A stretch of DNA of 6,431 bases from Clostridia bacterium (GCA_017556845.1 JAFYMA010000229.1:1-6431), one strand, 5' to 3'. Counted from the stretch's first letter, positions 1 through 5,989 are shown. The notes: generated by a model not told the origin, from the sequence alone. Numbers and translations: made by a program.

Positions 1-567
1 AGATACAGAGCTACCAAGGTCCGCTCGTGGAGTGATTCAAGATATAATTATACCGAAACGAGCTTTTATTCATTACAGAGAAACGGAAGCATGGGATTTG
101 AGCACGTTCCCGTTGACGGCTCGTCAAAAATGGACGATACGCTTATGGAATCATTAGAGCCGTTTGACTTTTCTCAGGCGGTCGATTTTCAGACGGCATA
201 TCTTTCGGGCTATCTTGCCGACAAATATGACGTCGATGAAAAATCAAGCATCGAAAGGGCTAACCAAAGAATTAAAACGTCAACCGAAAAGGCGTTTGCA
301 AAAACGTGTGTTGGCTATACGACGGTAGTTCCCGAAAGCACGGGAATATCTCTTTCAAACAATAAAGCGACGTATGCGCTTTACCCCGTATGGCTTATGA
401 ACGTCAAGTGGAAGGATAAAAGATATACCTTTGCAATGAACGGTCAAACAGGCAAGTTCGTGGGAAATCTTCCTATGGATAAGGGTGCATACAGACGCTG
501 GTTCGCACTTTATTTTGCAATTGCGGCAGCTGTGGCTTTTGCTCTGAGCTGGCTGATTATAGCGTAA
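1..567 (+). CDS. C-terminal part of a TFIIB-type zinc-ribbon/membrane-anchor protein (5' end outside window)
   Basis: The reading frame is open from base 1 to a TAA at 565-567, giving 188 visible residues. The Met at base 91 is internal, because it has no ribosome binding site and the 30 codons before it read as normal protein. The visible part carries a conserved block around 'SSKMDD..MESLEPFDF' and 'LSGYLADKYDV', then 'YALYPVWLMNVKW' and 'FAMNGQTGKFVGNLP'. It ends in one transmembrane segment (about residues 168-187). From memory these blocks match a clostridial family annotated as TFIIB-type zinc ribbon-containing protein, about twice this length, whose N-terminal cysteine ribbon would lie upstream of the window. 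The function is not established; some databases mislabel it as a primosomal or helicase protein. The next gene starts 12 bases downstream, so the two are probably co-transcribed. The pairing with a TPM protein is one I recall from other Clostridia and suggests an envelope-associated role. Confidence 0.8.
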   Translation, partial: RYRATKVRSWSDSRYNYTETSFYSLQRNGSMGFEHVPVDGSSKMDDTLMESLEPFDFSQAVDFQTAYLSGYLADKYDVDEKSSIERANQRIKTSTEKAFAKTCVGYTTVVPESTGISLSNNKATYALYPVWLMNVKWKDKRYTFAMNGQTGKFVGNLPMDKGAYRRWFALYFAIAAAVAFALSWLIIA

Positions 568-579
568 CGGAGGGCGGAT
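568..579 (+). promoter_or_regulatory. Ribosome binding site of the TPM-domain gene
   Basis: The 12-base gap between the two genes is almost entirely a Shine-Dalgarno sequence (GGAGGGCGG) about five bases before the ATG at 580. This fixes the start codon and supports translation from one polycistronic mRNA. Confidence 0.8.
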
Positions 580-1716
580 ATGAAGAAGATATTATACGTT
601 TCTTTATGTGCACTTCTGTGCGTATTGATGATCCTTCCCGTTATGGCGCAAGGACCGTCACGTTTAGTTGATAATGCGGATATCCTGACTGAAGCGCAGG
701 AGCAAAACGTGCTTTCAGTGCTTGACAGACTCAGCGAAAAGAACAAGTGCGATATCGTTATCGTTACGACTAACGATACGGGCTCAAAGACGATGATGGA
801 ATATGCCGATGACTATTTTGATTATAACGGTTATTCCGAAAACGGCGTTCTGCTGCTTGTCAATATGCAAAAAAAGGATATGTGGATATCAACCAGCGGA
901 ACGTGTATTGACAAAATACCCGATGTTGATGTAGTATTCGATGTGTTCTCGAACTATATATCGAACGGTGAGTATGAGAAGGGCTTCATTACTTTTGCGG
1001 AAGCCTGCTCAAATGAGCTTTCTTCTGATATTTTCGATCATGTTATTGATCCCGATGTGCCGCAGGAGTTTTCACGTCTTGTAGACAATGCGGATCTCCT
1101 GACTGAAGCGCAGGAGCAAAACGTGCTTTCAGTGCTTGACAGACTCAGCGAAAAGCACGAGTGCGATCTCGTTATCGTTACGACCAACAATACGGGCTCA
1201 AAGACGATGATGGAATATGCCGATGACTATTTTGATTATAACGGTTATTCCGCAAACGGCGTTCTGCTGCTTGTCAATATGCAAAAAAGGGATATGTGGA
1301 TATCAACCAGCGGAACTTGTATTGACGAAATACCCAACGTTGATGTTTTGTTTAATCAGTTTACGGATTACATATCGTTCGGTGATTATGAGGAAGGCTT
1401 TATCGTTTTTGCGGAAGCCTGCTCGGATGAGCTTTCCCCAAATGTTTTTGCATGTATCGTCATTGCAGTTATTGCAGGACTGATAGTTGCTCTGATCGGT
1501 ACGGGAATCTTGAAAAAACAGCTCGTTTCCGTTCAGAAAAACGATAACGCTAACTCTTACGTTCGCGAAGGAAGTCTTAATCTGACTGTTAACAGCGACA
1601 GATTTCTTTACAGAAACGTTTCGAAAACTGTACGTCAGTCATCTTCATCCTCGGGCGGTTCTACTCACAGAGGCTCATCCGGAAGAAGCCACGGCGGCGG
1701 CGGAAGACGTTTTTGA
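580..1716 (+). CDS. Secreted, membrane-anchored protein with two tandem TPM domains
   Basis: The 378-residue protein starts with a signal peptide (positive MKK, hydrophobic core, likely cut after VMA at residue 23). Two TPM domains (PF04536, formerly DUF477) follow at about 27-148 and 165-286. Each opens with SRLVDNAD and contains TEAQEQN, YADDYFDYNGY, NGVLLLVNM and WISTSG. A transmembrane helix lies at about 289-311. The tail (354-378) is rich in Ser, Gly, Arg and His and ends in GGGGRRF, as in many bacterial TPM proteins. TPM domains occur in the plant thylakoid phosphatase TLP18.3 and in bacterial envelope proteins, but enzymatic activity is rarely shown in bacteria. Most relatives have one TPM domain; here it is duplicated at a 414-bp spacing. 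The sequence predicts both domains outside the cell and a basic tail inside. It is probably co-transcribed with the upstream gene and ends at a terminator. Family assignment is confident; biochemical role is unknown. Confidence 0.9.
   Translation: MKKILYVSLCALLCVLMILPVMAQGPSRLVDNADILTEAQEQNVLSVLDRLSEKNKCDIVIVTTNDTGSKTMMEYADDYFDYNGYSENGVLLLVNMQKKDMWISTSGTCIDKIPDVDVVFDVFSNYISNGEYEKGFITFAEACSNELSSDIFDHVIDPDVPQEFSRLVDNADLLTEAQEQNVLSVLDRLSEKHECDLVIVTTNNTGSKTMMEYADDYFDYNGYSANGVLLLVNMQKRDMWISTSGTCIDEIPNVDVLFNQFTDYISFGDYEEGFIVFAEACSDELSPNVFACIVIAVIAGLIVALIGTGILKKQLVSVQKNDNANSYVREGSLNLTVNSDRFLYRNVSKTVRQSSSSSGGSTHRGSSGRSHGGGGRRF
658..1023 (+). repeat. First copy of intragenic tandem duplication (TPM unit 1)
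   Basis: This segment and 1072-1437 are the two copies, offset by 414 bp in the same frame. The encoded 122-residue units differ at 19 positions by my count (about 84% identical). DNA identity is uneven: 231/240 in 673-912 against 84/111 in 913-1023. Perfect runs include 683-741 (59 bp) and 776-838 (63 bp). Confidence 0.95.
1072..1437 (+). repeat. Second copy of intragenic tandem duplication (TPM unit 2)
   Basis: This copy aligns without gaps to 658-1023. The 48-bp linker between the copies (1024-1071) is not part of the repeat. Within the near-identical part (1087-1326), seven of the nine base differences change the amino acid. Confidence 0.95.
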
Positions 1717-1717
1717 T

Positions 1718-1735
1718 AAAGTGATAAAAGTGATA
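1718..1735 (+). repeat. Two adjacent copies of AAAGTGATA
   Basis: A perfect 9-bp direct repeat lies immediately after the TPM stop codon and just before the terminator stem. It may be replication slippage; no function is apparent. Confidence 0.6.
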
Positions 1736-1738
1736 TAT

Positions 1739-1782
1739 AAGAAAATGCCTGATATGAGTGTCAGGCATTTTCTTGTTTTTAT
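1739..1782 (+). terminator. Rho-independent terminator of the zinc-ribbon/TPM operon
   Basis: A 13-bp perfect stem (AGAAAATGCCTGA at 1740-1752 with TCAGGCATTTTCT at 1761-1773), extendable by an A-T pair, encloses an 8-base loop. It is followed by a T-rich tract (TTGTTTTTATTTT). It lies 23 bases after the TPM stop and before the next gene's promoter, so it insulates the two units. Confidence 0.9.
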
Positions 1783-1809
1783 TTTATCACGATAAATTTT
1801 CGTCATTTA

Positions 1810-1838
1810 TTGACACCTTCGGATTTGTATGATATAAT
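1810..1838 (+). promoter_or_regulatory. Perfect consensus sigma-A promoter of the Card1-like gene
   Basis: TTGACA (1810-1815) and TATAAT (1833-1838) are separated by exactly 17 bases, with a TGA extended -10 just before TATAAT. Transcription should start near 1845, giving a short leader of about 25 bases before the ATG at 1870. All twelve hexamer positions match consensus, so high basal transcription is expected unless a repressor acts. No clear operator palindrome was found. Confidence 0.9.
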
Positions 1839-1869
1839 GCAGATGCAGGTTTTTATAAAGGGGAATAAT

Positions 1870-3129
1870 ATGACTCACATAGAATTTTTTGATAGTAATG
1901 ATATAGAAAACGTGTGCTCTTGTATTGCATCAGATCCGTTGCCGGACAAGGTATATCTGCTTTGCGCAAGCGAAAAGGAGACAAAGGTACACGCTGAAAG
2001 ATACGAAAGACTTTTTGCCCAAAAGGGAGCAGATACGAAATTTATACCGAGGTCCGTCAACAGAAACGATCTTATGCAGGTCGTTAGCAAGATCGAGGAT
2101 CTTATTTTGGAAAACGATGATGATTTTGCTTTTGACTTAACAGGCGGTGACGATCTGTGCCTTGTCGCAGTCGGTATTATTGCAGAGCGTTATAAAAACA
2201 GAAAATTTCAGCTTCACAGATACAATATAGAAACCGGAAAAATGATAGATTGCGATGATGATAAGACGACGGAATACCATTCGCCCGTAAAGCTTACCGT
2301 TGAAGAAAATATCTGTCTTTTCGGCGGTAAGGCGTCAAAAACGTCTGATGACGGACTTCTTCACGATCAATGGAACTTTACAAAAGAATTTCTGTCTGAC
2401 ATTGCAGTTATGTGGTCTATAATGAAAAAAAACACTCCTACCGTATGGAATTCCCTTAGCAACATACTGCAATACGCCGCAAAAAATTCACCTGCGGATG
2501 ACCCGCTTGCAATAAAAAGCACGATGACTTATCTCAGAGGAATTGCGAGCTTCCAGAATAACAGATTGGACAAAAACAAGAAAAATCTCATACAGGCGCT
2601 TTCTCAAAAAGGATATATCACGCAATATAAGTGCGACGAAAATGAAAACGTCTTTTATATAAAATTCAGAGACGAGCAGATAAAACGCTGTATTATGAAA
2701 TCCGGTCAGCTTATGGAGCTTAAGGTGTTTGCGGTCATGCGTTCTGCCAGAGAAAAAGACTCGTCAATGCTCTTTTATAACGATGTCAAAACAAGCGTCG
2801 ATATAGATTGGGACGGTAAGCTCCGAACGGAAAACGGCGATACCGAAAATGAAATAGACGTTATGGCAATGCACGGTATAGTTCCCGTATTCATATCGTG
2901 TAAAAACGGAAACGTTGATAAGCATGAGGTGTACAAGCTCAATGCGGTCGCTGAACGCTTTGGTGAAAAATACGCCAAAAAGGTTCTTATAACGAATGCG
3001 AAAGCGGAAGATATACACTCAACTGTCATCAGGGCAAAGGATATGGGCATACGTGTTATTTGCGAATTTTACAAAATGAACGATGCAGCTATGGAGCAAT
3101 GCGTAAAGGAATTCATCCATAAGTGCTGA
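1870..3129 (+). CDS. CARF-domain protein with Card1/Can2-type (DUF1887) PD-(D/E)XK nuclease domain
   Basis: The 419-residue protein starts at the ATG at 1870, preceded by AAAGGGG six bases upstream. An in-frame TTG at 1810 is the -35 box and cannot be the start. The N-terminus (about 1-145) is a Rossmann-like CARF domain: IEFFDSNDIEN at the start, KVYLLCASE (27-35), and FDLTGGDD (88-95), matching the CARF TGG loop. Residues 165-280 form a helical region ending in a winged-helix-like stretch (about 235-268). The C-terminal part (280-419) resembles the Card1 endonuclease domain (PF09002): E283, NEID (327-330) and PVFISCKNG (339-347) as a PD-(D/E)XK core, then a helix and a VLITNA strand. Characterised relatives (Card1, Can2) bind cyclic tetra-adenylate made by type III CRISPR Cas10 and then cut nucleic acids. 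No cas gene is visible here; the gene is monocistronic. The Glu of the ExK motif is Ser (S343). Family assignment is strong; ligand and activity are inferred. Confidence 0.87.
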   Translation: MTHIEFFDSNDIENVCSCIASDPLPDKVYLLCASEKETKVHAERYERLFAQKGADTKFIPRSVNRNDLMQVVSKIEDLILENDDDFAFDLTGGDDLCLVAVGIIAERYKNRKFQLHRYNIETGKMIDCDDDKTTEYHSPVKLTVEENICLFGGKASKTSDDGLLHDQWNFTKEFLSDIAVMWSIMKKNTPTVWNSLSNILQYAAKNSPADDPLAIKSTMTYLRGIASFQNNRLDKNKKNLIQALSQKGYITQYKCDENENVFYIKFRDEQIKRCIMKSGQLMELKVFAVMRSAREKDSSMLFYNDVKTSVDIDWDGKLRTENGDTENEIDVMAMHGIVPVFISCKNGNVDKHEVYKLNAVAERFGEKYAKKVLITNAKAEDIHSTVIRAKDMGIRVICEFYKMNDAAMEQCVKEFIHKC

Positions 3130-3139
3130 TATAACTGTA

Positions 3140-3173
3140 AAACGGCGGGAACGATCCCGCCGTTTGCTTTTTT
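3140..3173 (+). terminator. Strong terminator between the Card1-like gene and the convergent asparaginase gene
   Basis: AAACGGCGGGA (3140-3150) pairs with TCCCGCCGTTT (3155-3165) in an 11-bp G+C-rich stem with an ACGA tetraloop. Then come GC and six Ts (3168-3173). The T tract overlaps the asparaginase stop codon (3172-3174). Read on the minus strand the hairpin is followed by a short T run, so it may also stop asparaginase transcripts, but less well. Confidence 0.92.
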
Positions 3174-4167
3174 ATATAGGTAAAAACTCCTGTGCGATAG
3201 CGGAGCTTACGAAGTGCTGAACGCTTTCTTTTCTGCTGATAGCTGCCCAGCATTTCATATATGCGCATGGCAGTGAGCAAAAGGGAAGCGCCGTTATACC
3301 GAGCGATTCGTACGATTTTGTACTGACGTATCCCTCCGAGGAGTAAATGCTTGATACGAACATCGGAATATTTTGTTCCTTTGCCGATCGGCAGAATGAT
3401 ACAAAAGCATCCGAAGACGTATTAAGAGTACCTGAATGGTACGGATAAAATATTACGGCATCGTAATCTGAAAGCCGGTAGCTATATCTGTCGGCAGGAT
3501 GGCTGTGAATAAGTAAAACACGTGAAGACGGTGAATACGTAAAGGCGCCGAGCCCGTCTGTTTGATCGCTCGTTACGTATCTTTTATTTAATACGGTATC
3601 ATGTGATTCAGCATCGCAAAAGGCGAACGGCTCGCCGTCAATACTGTACAGCTCCGAGGAGCATTCACCGTGTGATAATACTCTCGTTGCCGTATGGATA
3701 CATATTTTTTCATCAAGCGTATTTTTATAGCTTATGAATACACCGCATTGATTTTTGCGTATAAACGATACTGCGCCGGCAAAGTTGATGTCTCCGTTTG
3801 TGTTTTTATCATTCAACGGACTTGCGGCAGATACCAGAACTATCGGCAAGGGGCATTTGTTGAACGAATAAGCAAGAGCGGCGGCGGTATATTGAAGAGT
3901 GTCAGTGCCGTGCGTTATGATGATTCCGTCATAGCCCTTCGAAATATTATTTTCAACAGTGCTTAAAAGAAGATTAAGCTCGTTTGAAGAAAGCTGCTCG
4001 CTTAAAACTGAGTAAGGACAAAGTGTGTCGAATTCTTCATCGCCGCGCGAAAAACTATCCTTATACATTTTTAAAAGAGTGTATTTGGCGTCGTTTTCAA
4101 GATCGCGCCAGCCGTCCTTTTCGGTACATCCTATAGTGCCGCCTGTGAATATTACGAGAATTTTCAT
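3172..4167 (-). CDS. L-asparaginase-family protein (type I/AnsA-like), catalytic lysine not evident
   Basis: The 331-residue protein has no signal peptide, so it is probably cytoplasmic. The N-terminus FTGGTIG (7-13) carries the nucleophilic threonine position (T11). ITHGTDTL (84-91) carries the second threonine-aspartate pair (T88, D89). SAASPLNDKNTNGDINF (113-129) matches the conserved segment after it. These are the two signature motifs of asparaginases/glutaminases, which hydrolyse asparagine to aspartate and ammonia. In E. coli AnsB a lysine (K162) completes the second triad, but the corresponding stretch here (ATRVLSHGE, 160-168) has no lysine. The protein may therefore be a divergent subfamily, a different amidohydrolase, or weakly active. 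The gene is second in an operon 18 bases after the MATE transporter gene. GGGAGTGG upstream of the ATG is a good ribosome binding site. The stop codon lies in the shared terminator. Confidence 0.85.
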   Translation of the reverse strand: MKILVIFTGGTIGCTEKDGWRDLENDAKYTLLKMYKDSFSRGDEEFDTLCPYSVLSEQLSSNELNLLLSTVENNISKGYDGIIITHGTDTLQYTAAALAYSFNKCPLPIVLVSAASPLNDKNTNGDINFAGAVSFIRKNQCGVFISYKNTLDEKICIHTATRVLSHGECSSELYSIDGEPFAFCDAESHDTVLNKRYVTSDQTDGLGAFTYSPSSRVLLIHSHPADRYSYRLSDYDAVIFYPYHSGTLNTSSDAFVSFCRSAKEQNIPMFVSSIYSSEGYVSTKSYESLGITALPFCSLPCAYMKCWAAISRKESVQHFVSSAIAQEFLPI

Positions 4168-4185
4168 AAGACCACTCCCAATATC
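4168..4185 (-). promoter_or_regulatory. Intergenic ribosome binding site for the asparaginase-family gene
   Basis: Read on the minus strand, the 18 bases between the MATE stop and this ATG contain GGGAGTGG about five bases before the start codon. There is no room for a separate promoter or terminator, so the two genes are co-transcribed. Confidence 0.7.
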
Positions 4186-5568
4186 TTAATCGGAAATAAT
4201 ATTTTTTACCCAGAAGCCGTTTTTGACAAGAAGTATCCCCAAAACTGCCTTTACTACCGATACGGCGTGTACTATGGCGAATATCGTCAAAAAGGGAATT
4301 GCGGTAAAATGGCTTAAAATATATGCAAGCAAGACGTTTACAAGCCACATAAAGCCGTTGTCAAATATGAACGTTACAAGCATTTTTCCGCCTGAACGCA
4401 TAGCAAAATACGATGCGTGGGTAAGAGCCTCAAACGGCATTACAAGGGCTGTTATCTGCATAAGACTTGTAGCAAGGTGCCGTATCTGATCGTCGGTGTT
4501 GTATGCCAGCGGAATGAATTCCGCGCATATTGCATAAATCACGGCAATGACCGTTGCAACCGAAAACGAAAACGTTATCAGCTTGTACGCAGTGCTTTTC
4601 GCATTCTTTAAGTCACCCGAGCCGAGCATCTGTCCTAAAATAATACCTATCGCCGCACCCGTCGCCATATATGCTATTGAAAATACGTTCCAGAATGTTT
4701 GTGAAATGTTGCAAGCGGCAACAGCGTCAAGTCCGCGCTGAGAATAGCACTGATTGATCACCGCAAGCCCCGATGCCCAAAGAGTTTCGTTGAGCATAAG
4801 CGGAAGCCCTTTTATAAGCAGCTGACCGACGAGCTTTTTCGGAATGCGGAAGCCTTTATACAAGCCCTTAAGAAACGGATATTTTTTGATTTGTAAGTGA
4901 GATGCCGCAGCAACTATCGCAATTTCCGTAAAGCGTGATATAACTGTAGCTACAGCTGCACCGGCAACACCCATTTCGGGCAGACCGAATTTTCCGAATA
5001 TAAGCAGATAGTTCAACACCAGGTTTACAACAACGGCACATACGCCCGAGATCATCGGCAGATTAGGCTTTCCGCCTTCTCTTAACGTACTGCTGTAGCA
5101 TTGTACCGCAGTGAAGGGAATAAGACCTATAAGCATTATCTTCATATAAGCCATCGCATATTCAGCAGTTGCAGCTCTGTCGGTAATGCCCTCGTCCCCC
5201 TTCATATAAAGGTCGATGAGCCATTCGCCGCAAAACGTGAAAAGAAGTATGCCGATCACCGTTATCAATCCGCAGAAAAGCAGCTTGAATCTGAACGTGT
5301 GGCGAACACCCTGCTCGTCGTTTTTGCCAAAAAACTGAGCACCGAATATACCTGCACCGGAAACAGCACCGAAAACACATAGGTTGAACACGAAAAAAAG
5401 CTGGTTTGTGATGGCGACACCCGTCATTTGAGGAGTTCCCACCGCACCTATCATAATGTTATCAAGCATATTTACGAAGTTCGTAATGCCGTTTTGTATC
5501 ATTATCGGTATCATCAGTATCAAAAGCCGTTTGTAAAATGCTTTATCTCCGATCAACATTTTAATCAT
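4186..5568 (-). CDS. MATE family multidrug/toxin efflux transporter
   Basis: The 460-residue integral membrane protein has about 12 hydrophobic segments in two homologous halves, the normal size and layout of MATE antiporters. These export cationic drugs or metabolites in exchange for sodium or protons. The N-terminus reads MIKMLIGDKAFYKRLL, then IPIMIQNGITNFVNMLDNIMIG (residues 20-41), which is very typical of clostridial MATE proteins. The second half includes GLPLMLNETLW and CNISQTFWNVF. The substrate cannot be deduced. The start at 5568 follows GGTGA by about five bases; an in-frame ATG three codons later is possible but less well placed. The gene heads an operon with the asparaginase-family gene and has its own consensus promoter. 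It is divergent from the small gene at 5745. No truncation or frameshift is seen. Confidence 0.93.
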   Translation of the reverse strand: MIKMLIGDKAFYKRLLILMIPIMIQNGITNFVNMLDNIMIGAVGTPQMTGVAITNQLFFVFNLCVFGAVSGAGIFGAQFFGKNDEQGVRHTFRFKLLFCGLITVIGILLFTFCGEWLIDLYMKGDEGITDRAATAEYAMAYMKIMLIGLIPFTAVQCYSSTLREGGKPNLPMISGVCAVVVNLVLNYLLIFGKFGLPEMGVAGAAVATVISRFTEIAIVAAASHLQIKKYPFLKGLYKGFRIPKKLVGQLLIKGLPLMLNETLWASGLAVINQCYSQRGLDAVAACNISQTFWNVFSIAYMATGAAIGIILGQMLGSGDLKNAKSTAYKLITFSFSVATVIAVIYAICAEFIPLAYNTDDQIRHLATSLMQITALVMPFEALTHASYFAMRSGGKMLVTFIFDNGFMWLVNVLLAYILSHFTAIPFLTIFAIVHAVSVVKAVLGILLVKNGFWVKNIISD

Positions 5569-5601
5569 ATATTCACCGTATCCTTTGATGTTATCCGTAC
5601 G

Positions 5602-5630
5602 ATTATATCATAAACGTATTTTATTGTCAA
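5602..5630 (-). promoter_or_regulatory. Perfect consensus sigma-A promoter of the MATE-asparaginase operon
   Basis: On the minus strand, TTGACA (5630-5625) and TATAAT (5607-5602) are 17 bases apart, with TATGA immediately before TATAAT (extended -10). Transcription should begin near 5595, leaving about 27 bases of leader. There is no space for a riboswitch or attenuator. Confidence 0.9.
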
Positions 5631-5654
5631 TTGAAATGCATAATAAGCCGTAAA

Positions 5655-5669
5655 AAATAAATTTTATTT
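5655..5669. repeat. A/T-only palindrome between divergent promoters
   Basis: AAATAAA and TTTATTT flank a single T, midway between the -35 boxes of the MATE and small-gene promoters. A second A/T inverted repeat (ATTTAA/TTAAAT) follows directly. It could be an UP element for both promoters or an operator, but such A/T palindromes arise easily by chance in AT-rich DNA. Confidence 0.35.
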
Positions 5670-5686
5670 AAGTTTAAATCTTCCTG

Positions 5687-5715
5687 TTGCAAATTATTTT
5701 TATTCGTGATATAAT
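5687..5715 (+). promoter_or_regulatory. Extended -10 promoter of the small helical-protein gene
   Basis: TATAAT (5710-5715) is preceded by TGA, the same extended -10 as the other two promoters. A weaker -35, TTGCAA (5687-5692), lies at 17-bp spacing. Transcription should start near 5722, about 23 bases before the ATG at 5745. Confidence 0.8.
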
Positions 5716-5744
5716 GCGTAAAAAATGAAAGGAATTTTTTTATT

Positions 5745-5972
5745 ATGGATATCAAGGCAAAGATCGAAGAATTGGTCGAAAAGATCAAAAGTGACGATAA
5801 GATAGCGGAAAAGTTTCAGAATGACCCTGTAGCAACGGTTGAGGAGCTCGCAGGCGTGGATCTTCCCAACGATCAGGTCCAGAAGGTCGTTGACGGTATA
5901 AAGGCAAAGATATCGCTTGACTCTATTTCCGATAAGCTCGGCGGTCTCGGCGGACTTTTCGGTAAGAAATAA
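5745..5972 (+). CDS. Small acidic helical protein, 75 residues, resembling RiPP leader (Nif11/NHLP-like) segments
   Basis: This is a small charged protein with no signal peptide or transmembrane helix. It reads as short amphipathic helices (about 3-15, 17-25, 29-36, 42-55). The segment FQNDPVATVEELAGVDLP (24-41) has the 'F..DP...L...G.dLp' pattern of Nif11/NHLP leader regions. The tail is rich in Gly, Leu and Ser with LGGLGG (65-70) and ends LFGKK. It lacks the Cys/Ser/Thr-rich core expected in a lantibiotic or thiopeptide precursor, and no maturation enzyme is beside it. I recall similar uncharacterised small proteins in Clostridia. The gene is real: it has its own promoter, AAAGG at 5728-5732 (a rather long 12-base spacing), two tandem TAA stops and a terminator. 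It may be an abundant small cytoplasmic protein; function unknown. Confidence 0.82.
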   Translation: MDIKAKIEELVEKIKSDDKIAEKFQNDPVATVEELAGVDLPNDQVQKVVDGIKAKISLDSISDKLGGLGGLFGKK

Positions 5973-5989
5973 TAAGCTTTTTGAGATAT

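Noticed and set aside
510..746. Minus-strand 78-residue open frame across the zinc-ribbon/TPM junction
   Set aside because: It overlaps two well-supported plus-strand genes and has no ribosome binding site or family resemblance; it is a shadow frame.
658..1437. Tandem repeat considered as a CRISPR-like array or mobile element
   Set aside because: There are two long in-frame protein-coding copies with no spacer periodicity, terminal inverted repeats or transposase.
1217..1483. Plus-strand 88-residue open frame inside the second TPM unit
   Set aside because: It is an out-of-frame reading of the TPM gene, with a cysteine-rich, unlikely composition.
1810..1869. TTG-initiated 20-residue N-terminal extension of the CARF protein
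   Set aside because: The segment holds the -35, -10 and ribosome binding site; the ATG at 1870 is the better start.
5725..5744. ATG at 5725 as an alternative start for the small gene
   Set aside because: It is out of frame with the conserved-looking protein and lies only a few bases after the predicted transcription start.
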